From Saprospiraceae bacterium (GTDB lineage: Bacteria; Bacteroidota; Bacteroidia; Chitinophagales; Saprospiraceae): DNA of 50,737 nucleotides. Position numbers and translations under genes: made by a program. The DNA lies in contig JAHDCJ010000018.1 in assembly GCA_020629935.1 (NCBI GenBank), positions 1 through 50,737 on the forward strand. The letters are read 5' to 3'. Positions within the stretch are counted from its first letter, which is position 1; every line of letters begins with the position of its first letter. This document shows, one piece after another, positions 46,360-50,737 of the stretch. The notes beneath the pieces are model-generated. The model saw only the letters and a program-made list of their open reading frames with translations, had not been told where the DNA came from and made no database searches.

Positions 46360-47243
46360 AAACTAAAATCTCGTCCTCTTTTTAATTTATACAAAAGTTT
46401 AAACCACGATGGAGCCTTAGAAACAGTAAGAAATGGAACGGGTGTTCCTCCAAAAGCACGAAATACTTTTTCCACCTCCTTTAACATACTACCCTCAAAA
46501 TCAAATATGTCCACTTTCTTGGAAGCACTCAAAATGGATTCCCAAATTGTCCATTGATTGGCACCTCTGGCTTGCAAAGATTTATCTACTCCTATTAAAA
46601 TAGCATATGCCTTATGATCGTCAAATACGGTCATACAAGAGCTGACAGGCTGTCCCGCAGAGAAGCACGTATGGACCTCAATCTTGGCAATTTGGTTGAG
46701 CGCCTTATAAAGAGTTTCAAGATTTGTGAATGAGATGGGTACTTCTCGACCTTTACGATCAAACGTCGTCTTGCAAAGACGGAATAAGTTTTCGACATGG
46801 TCCTCTTTCTCTATCCTATAGCTTTCTTTTGCCTTTCGTATATCATTTTTAAGGCTGCTCTTAAATCCTTCCCATATTTGACTATGATTTTTAATCTCAT
46901 TCAAAATGTAAGTATATCGAGTGGATTGTATGAAGTCTTGCCAATACATTGGGCTCCAGTTTTGTATAATGGGATTTAAGCTTTGCTTAATTACCTTGAA
47001 TGAATTCAGCTTTTTAGTGAGGTCCTCCAAGACCTTAAATTCATGACTTAGTTTTCTCTCCTGCTTTGTTAGGTTATGCGGAAAAACAATTACAGGTCCA
47101 ATATGTGGAGTAAGTATAGGTTGCCCTATTTTTCTTATACCATATTTACGTTTCTTCTCAAAAGGCCATGCCCCGAGAATCTTACCGTCTTTTCCTTCGC
47201 ATAAGACAACATCCCACCCGTTTTTACCACAAAGATTATCCAA
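46356..47243 (-). CDS. FemAB/GNAT-type acyltransferase (true start probably upstream)
   Basis: A FemAB-like protein with GNAT fold; in polysaccharide loci such proteins transfer amino acids or acyl groups to sugars. Seen: LKNDIRKAKES (the FemAB-type RxxxKA motif), then SSCMTVFDDHKAYAILIGVDKSLQARGANQWTIWESI and DFEGSMLKEVEKVFRAFGG, the conserved end of the family. Coordinates use the first standard start, TTG at 47243, giving 295 residues, but the frame is open upstream and encodes KVSLFQTPLWLDNLCG, the usual family N-terminus. No ATG, GTG or TTG is present there back to the in-frame stop at 47376-47378. An ATT at 47321, nine bases after the upstream stop codon, would give 321 residues. See the finding on starts. 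Confidence 0.8.
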   Translation of the reverse strand: MDNLCGKNGWDVVLCEGKDGKILGAWPFEKKRKYGIRKIGQPILTPHIGPVIVFPHNLTKQERKLSHEFKVLEDLTKKLNSFKVIKQSLNPIIQNWSPMYWQDFIQSTRYTYILNEIKNHSQIWEGFKSSLKNDIRKAKESYRIEKEDHVENLFRLCKTTFDRKGREVPISFTNLETLYKALNQIAKIEVHTCFSAGQPVSSCMTVFDDHKAYAILIGVDKSLQARGANQWTIWESILSASKKVDIFDFEGSMLKEVEKVFRAFGGTPVPFLTVSKAPSWFKLLYKLKRGRDFSL

Positions 47244-47329
47244 CCAAAGTGGTGTTTGAAAAAGGCTAACTTTCTCTTTCCCTGTAAACGATCTATATTT
47301 TTCTTTATTACCGATTTTAATTCGTGGTA

Positions 47330-48481
47330 TTATTTTAGAAGATCTATCAACAACTTTTTCCCTTGCAAATGGGGATTATGACTTTTTAATGCGGTCTCGA
47401 TATCTGAATAAATAGAGAAAAATGATAAATTATTAATCCAGTCTATTAATATATTTTCTAATTCTAATTTGTTTGAATACCTATTGCAAAGCTTTTCTAA
47501 ATCATTATCCAATTTGTAAAAGTCTGGTAATATTGCCGGTTTAGCAAAGCGAACCATGTCATTGATATTACCACTTACAGATGTAATTCCCAATCGCTCT
47601 TTAAAGAAACCATTTTGAATTTTTCTTTTCAAAGGAAAAAGTAAAAAGCTAGCAGACTTCATTGAAAGGTCAAATTCGTCTTGATTAATAAATGTCGTTT
47701 CATATCTGATTTCAAAAGAGTCTAAATTTTTCAGATTCAAAATAGCCCTTTCTGTATTAGCACACTTCACTTGTCCAAGGAAATATAAATGTACCTTCTT
47801 ATTTAGTTTTTTGTTAATCCTCTTAAAAACATGAAAAAGCAAATTATAATCTCTTCTTTTAAAATCTACATTACCTGGGATAACGATGCTAACAAATTCT
47901 GTATTCTCTGGTGGATAAGCATGTTCATTAATAGCAAAGTTAGCGGAGCCTACGTTTTGAAAAGGGAACTGTTTTTTATGGTATTTTGAATGGGTGTTTT
48001 TTATACTCTCCGATGGAAATAATATTCCTTTAAATTTTTTGATAAATAAAATGTTTGTTTGTTTTTGTTTTTGCAGAAAATATAATACTCCCCATTTTAC
48101 ATATCTCAAAAAATCCTTAAAACCATTGATTTGAGGTAAACTAAACGAATGAAGAATTTGACTATTATAATTATGAACAATGTAGAATGAGTTCTTTGGA
48201 ATATTTAATTGTAATAATTCCTTATTAATCTTCAAAAAACCAGTAAAAATCCAAGCATCAATATCTCCAACTAACTTTCTTTCTAAAAAATCCACATTGT
48301 GCTCTTTCTCATTATTAATGATCCAATTGACTTGATTGTTACTTTGTAAATCTAAAAGCTCGGATTTATTAAATTCCGTAGTAAGTACTAAAATTTCACA
48401 GTTTTGACTTAAAAGTTGCAACATTAATGCTCTTAATACCTCTGTGTGATACTCCAACTCTACTATGCCGATCACCTTCAT
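47330..48481 (-). CDS. Glycosyltransferase-like protein, GT-B fold
   Basis: A 383-residue cytosolic protein. KVIGIVELEYHTEVLRALMLQL resembles the first strand and helix of a GT-B acceptor domain, and SIVIPGNVDFKRRDYNLLFHVFKRI plus KVHLYFLGQV are like the start of the donor domain. The catalytic signatures of GT4 are weak. It may also be a sugar-binding GT-B protein of another family. It heads the minus-strand trio (this gene, FemAB-like, deacetylase-like), which reads as an operon. ATG start preceded by the 183-base divergent region. Confidence 0.6.
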   Translation of the reverse strand: MKVIGIVELEYHTEVLRALMLQLLSQNCEILVLTTEFNKSELLDLQSNNQVNWIINNEKEHNVDFLERKLVGDIDAWIFTGFLKINKELLQLNIPKNSFYIVHNYNSQILHSFSLPQINGFKDFLRYVKWGVLYFLQKQKQTNILFIKKFKGILFPSESIKNTHSKYHKKQFPFQNVGSANFAINEHAYPPENTEFVSIVIPGNVDFKRRDYNLLFHVFKRINKKLNKKVHLYFLGQVKCANTERAILNLKNLDSFEIRYETTFINQDEFDLSMKSASFLLFPLKRKIQNGFFKERLGITSVSGNINDMVRFAKPAILPDFYKLDNDLEKLCNRYSNKLELENILIDWINNLSFFSIYSDIETALKSHNPHLQGKKLLIDLLK

Positions 48482-48664
48482 TTTTACCTTTTAATCAAAT
48501 TCTAGATTCAATATATTACTGAAATATGAAAAATATATTTCTTTTTTCATTTTAAACTCAATTTTCATCATTTGTATTTATGGATTGCTATAAAAAAACA
48601 AACTTGAGTCATTTGAATACTATTAGAATGTTTTTTGCAAAAAAAAAATCTCTAGCTTTAAACC
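48482..48664. promoter_or_regulatory. Divergent intergenic region, largest gap in the window
   Basis: The 183 bases between two genes that read apart should hold promoters for both the minus-strand trio and the plus-strand 48665 operon. The stretch is extremely AT-rich with A and T runs. The nearest thing to a plus-strand -7 box is GTCATTTG (48608-48615), a partial match with TTG at 48585-48587 upstream, which is too weak to call. I see no riboswitch-like structure or RNA gene. Confidence 0.4.
48521..48541. repeat. Short inverted repeat in the divergent region
   Basis: GAAATAT (48521-48527) is followed after seven bases by its exact reverse complement ATATTTC (48535-48541). It could be an operator between the divergent promoters. 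In such AT-rich DNA a match of this length can easily arise by chance, so this is only noted. Confidence 0.2.
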
Positions 48665-49204
48665 ATGAGTTCTTTTATCCGCTTTCTTAAGTCTTCATGG
48701 AATGTTTTTAGATTTCACAATACTCTTAAACAAAAGTATCCCACTTGCTCTTTTGAAGACTCAATAAATATAAAGGGACCGTTAGCAAATCTTATTCTAG
48801 GAAAAAATGTACAAATTCAATTTAATTCTGTTCTTCATTTAGGTGGAATGTCTTGGTGTCAAAATAAAGGCAAACTAGAAATTGGGGATCATTCTTGTAT
48901 TTCCCCTCATTGTGTGATCTATGCGGCTGGACCAGGAGGAGTAATCATCGGCAATCATTTCGACTGTGGACCAGGTGTGAAAATATTTTCAAGCCAAACC
49001 GTCAAAAACCATTTAGATTCATACTTATTTAAATCGGTAGTTATCGGAAATAATGTAACTCTATATGCAAATGTGATCATCAGTCCAGGGGTTAAAATAG
49101 GAGATAATTCAATTGTCTACGCAGGTTCAGTTGTAACAAATGATATACCACCAAATTCTGTTTATGCAGGTGTCCCAGCAAAATATATAAAATCAGTAGA
49201 ATAA
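48665..49204 (+). CDS. Hexapeptide-repeat acyltransferase (fifth)
   Basis: A 179-residue LbH acyltransferase: LANLILGKNVQIQFNSVLHLGG, LEIGDHSCISPHCVIYAAGPGG, VVIGNNVTLYANVIISPGVKIG and the terminal VYAGVPAKYIKSV. The loop with a catalytic histidine is less clear than in the others (SSQTVKNHLDSYLF, with His in KNH). Target sugar unknown. It begins the plus-strand group after the inverted block and overlaps the sulfotransferase gene by one base. Confidence 0.85.
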   Translation: MSSFIRFLKSSWNVFRFHNTLKQKYPTCSFEDSINIKGPLANLILGKNVQIQFNSVLHLGGMSWCQNKGKLEIGDHSCISPHCVIYAAGPGGVIIGNHFDCGPGVKIFSSQTVKNHLDSYLFKSVVIGNNVTLYANVIISPGVKIGDNSIVYAGSVVTNDIPPNSVYAGVPAKYIKSVE

Positions 49205-49977
49205 TGTTTTATGAGTTAGTTAAGAAATTACTTAAGAACAACTATAATCTATCTGAAACCAAATTGATCGTTTTAGGTAATCAAAAATCTGGAACCACTG
49301 CGATAGCTAAACTATTAGCCTTGTCTACTAATCAATCTATTCTTTTGGATACATCACTGTTGTGGCAGCCTCACCTAAGCAAACTACTTAAATCTAAAGG
49401 AAATCTAAATAAGGTAATCGATTCTAATAAAAGATTTTTTTCAAGAGCAATTATTAAAGAACCAAATCTTACTTTTTTTATTGATGAACTCCTTGAAATT
49501 TATCCTTCCACCACTCAATATGTTTTCATTGTTCGAGACCCCAGAAATAATATTAGAAGTCTTCTCAATAGAGTAAATATTCCTGGCAATTTAAAGTCCT
49601 TTGACAAAACGAATTTCAAACTTTCGATACACGAAGAAGTATTGTTCAACAAAGAAGTAATGAATTATTCTTCAACGAACTATATTGAACAATTAGCGGA
49701 AAGATGGAATCTTACGTTTTCACATTACGAAAAAAACAAATCCAACATAACTCTAGTGAAATATGAGGATTTTATCCAAAACAAAGTGCTCTTCATTGAA
49801 TCTTTAGCAAGTTCTTTAAGCTTAAATCCAAAAATAGATATCACAACTAAAATTGATATTCAATATCAACCAAAAGGAGATCAAAACATACATTGGATTG
49901 ACTTTTATGGAAAACAAAATTTAAATATCATAGAACAAACATGTGCGCATTTTATGCAAAAACTGAACTATGTATAA
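49204..49977 (+). CDS. Sulfotransferase (PAPS-dependent), third candidate
   Basis: A 257-residue cytosolic protein. LIVLGNQKSGTTAIAKLLA (G25 to T32) is the 5'-phosphosulfate loop in its standard KSGTT form, and YVFIVRDPRNNIRSLLNR with R111 and S119 is the 3'-phosphate site with the expected spacing. The KYEDFIQN near residue 183 is the usual later motif of the family. It is not closely similar to the two sulfotransferases upstream. ATG start within the acyltransferase stop (TAATG); the flippase gene follows directly. Confidence 0.87.
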   Translation: MFYELVKKLLKNNYNLSETKLIVLGNQKSGTTAIAKLLALSTNQSILLDTSLLWQPHLSKLLKSKGNLNKVIDSNKRFFSRAIIKEPNLTFFIDELLEIYPSTTQYVFIVRDPRNNIRSLLNRVNIPGNLKSFDKTNFKLSIHEEVLFNKEVMNYSSTNYIEQLAERWNLTFSHYEKNKSNITLVKYEDFIQNKVLFIESLASSLSLNPKIDITTKIDIQYQPKGDQNIHWIDFYGKQNLNIIEQTCAHFMQKLNYV

Positions 49978-50737
49978 ATGAACAATTTACCGAATAAAAT
50001 TGCTGAAGGAATTAGTTGGAGTGTTTATAGTCAATTTATTGTACAAGCATTGAATTTAGTGTCTTGGGTTTTTCTAGCCAGAATACTTACTCCTAATGAT
50101 TTTGGGCTTGTAACAATGATACTTGTGATTAGTAAATTTCTCCAAGTGTTTAGGAATATGGGCCTAAGTGAAGCATTAATACATTCTGATAAACATGAGA
50201 GTGAGACTCAGTCAACGGTGTTTTTTGCACAACTCATTCTTGGGGCATTACTTTCTATTGCCTTATGGTTATGTTCCTCTTTTATTTCGAAATATTATCA
50301 TGAACCTTTACTCTATAATTTAGTTGGCTTTTTTGCAATTGAATTTTTTATTGGCTCATTCTTTATCCTACCTCATTCTATTCTAATTAAAAAATTAGCA
50401 TTCAAAAAAATATTCATTTTAGAATTAACCTCTGTTCTCATTTCTTCTTTATTTGCAATAGGATTAGCGCTTAAAGGATTGGGTGTCATGAGTCTAATAT
50501 ATCGCTTACTATGTTTGACAATCATTTCTACGTTATTGGGGTTTTTGCTTACGAAATGGACGCCAAACCTAAATTTTTCTTTTCTCAGACTTCAAAATCT
50601 TTTGAAGTATGGAAAACCTCTAATTGGTTCTCAAACACTAACTTATTTCATAAGAAATCTGGATGACATTTTGGTTGGACGAGCTTTTGGTGTTCAATCC
50701 TTGGGAATCTATAATCGTGCGTATGCGATGATGCTCA
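49978..50737 (+). CDS. Wzx/TuaB-type flippase (third), 3' end beyond window
   Basis: The reading frame runs from an ATG directly after the sulfotransferase stop to the right window edge without a stop, 253 codons. It begins NNLPNKIAEGISWSVYSQF and continues with WVFLARILTPNDFGLVTM, the MOP-flippase signature of the WzxC/TuaB group. Near the visible end FLRLQNLLKYGKPLIGSQ and NLDDILVGRAFGVQSLGIYNRAY are nearly diagnostic for that group. At least five membrane helices are visible. It is a separate group from the two earlier flippases. Confidence 0.9.
   Translation, partial: MNNLPNKIAEGISWSVYSQFIVQALNLVSWVFLARILTPNDFGLVTMILVISKFLQVFRNMGLSEALIHSDKHESETQSTVFFAQLILGALLSIALWLCSSFISKYYHEPLLYNLVGFFAIEFFIGSFFILPHSILIKKLAFKKIFILELTSVLISSLFAIGLALKGLGVMSLIYRLLCLTIISTLLGFLLTKWTPNLNFSFLRLQNLLKYGKPLIGSQTLTYFIRNLDDILVGRAFGVQSLGIYNRAYAMML

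Noticed and set aside
1-50737. Search for CRISPR arrays, tRNAs, insertion sequences and long direct repeats
   Set aside because: No regularly spaced repeats, cloverleaf-like sequences, transposase motifs or terminal inverted repeats were noticed by eye. Short repeats in AT-rich runs are not significant.

Overview
This window is almost wholly a large polysaccharide (exopolysaccharide or capsule) biosynthesis locus from what looks like a low-GC, probably marine, member of the Bacteroidota. The lineage call is an inference. It rests on the AT-rich DNA, dense packing of overlapping genes, weak ribosome-binding sites, frequent TTG starts, a roughly 900-residue multi-SLBB export protein with a C-terminal membrane helix, and sulfate-activation genes running directly into the sugar genes. 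I see no rRNA, tRNA, CRISPR array, insertion sequence or phage gene, and no gene-free stretch longer than about 185 bases.

Layout. (1) 1-4345: the end of cysN (sulfate activation), then a UDP-HexNAc 6-dehydrogenase, rmlB and rmlA. (2) 4381-9540: export and chain-length machinery (SLBB/Wza-type protein, Wzz-type protein without a kinase domain) and a first Wzx flippase. (3) 9540-14647: a methyltransferase, three GT-B glycosyltransferases and a lipoprotein resembling GH56 hyaluronidases. (4) 14654-21898: two related hexapeptide acyltransferases around a second flippase, a family-2 sulfotransferase, a parallel beta-helix lipoprotein, and an MBOAT/SGNH O-acetylation pair. (5) 21944-29116: a GT11-type fucosyltransferase, FkbM methyltransferase, second sulfotransferase candidate, GT2, GT61, the Wzy polymerase, a GT13-like transferase and another hexapeptide acyltransferase. 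(6) 29106-34526: two methyltransferases around a cytosolic alkaline-phosphatase-fold protein, then a second MBOAT/SGNH pair. (7) 34528-42171: a sugar epimerase/reductase, WcaF-type acyltransferase, GT4, GT2, gmd, fcl, manC and another GT4. (8) 42144-48481: a block of mixed orientation with a GT4 (minus), an EptA-like membrane phosphoethanolamine transferase (plus), then GT, FemAB-like and deacetylase-like genes (minus). (9) 48665 to the end: a hexapeptide acyltransferase, a third sulfotransferase and the start of a third flippase.

From cysN to 42171 all genes lie on the plus strand with gaps of at most about 60 bases, mostly stop/start overlaps, so this looks like one transcription unit of about 41 kb. 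Read together, the genes predict a Wzx/Wzy-assembled heteropolysaccharide containing an N-acetylhexosaminuronic acid, a dTDP-6-deoxyhexose and L-fucose. It would be decorated with sulfate (three sulfotransferases supplied by the adjacent CysN), O-acetyl groups (two MBOAT/SGNH pairs, five hexapeptide acyltransferases) and methyl groups (four methyltransferases). The most interesting possibility is that this is a bacterial analogue of sulfated, fucosylated glycosaminoglycans, trimmed by its own GH56-like lipoprotein. No initiating sugar-phosphate transferase, no Wzc kinase and no rmlC/rmlD are visible, so the locus probably continues beyond the window.
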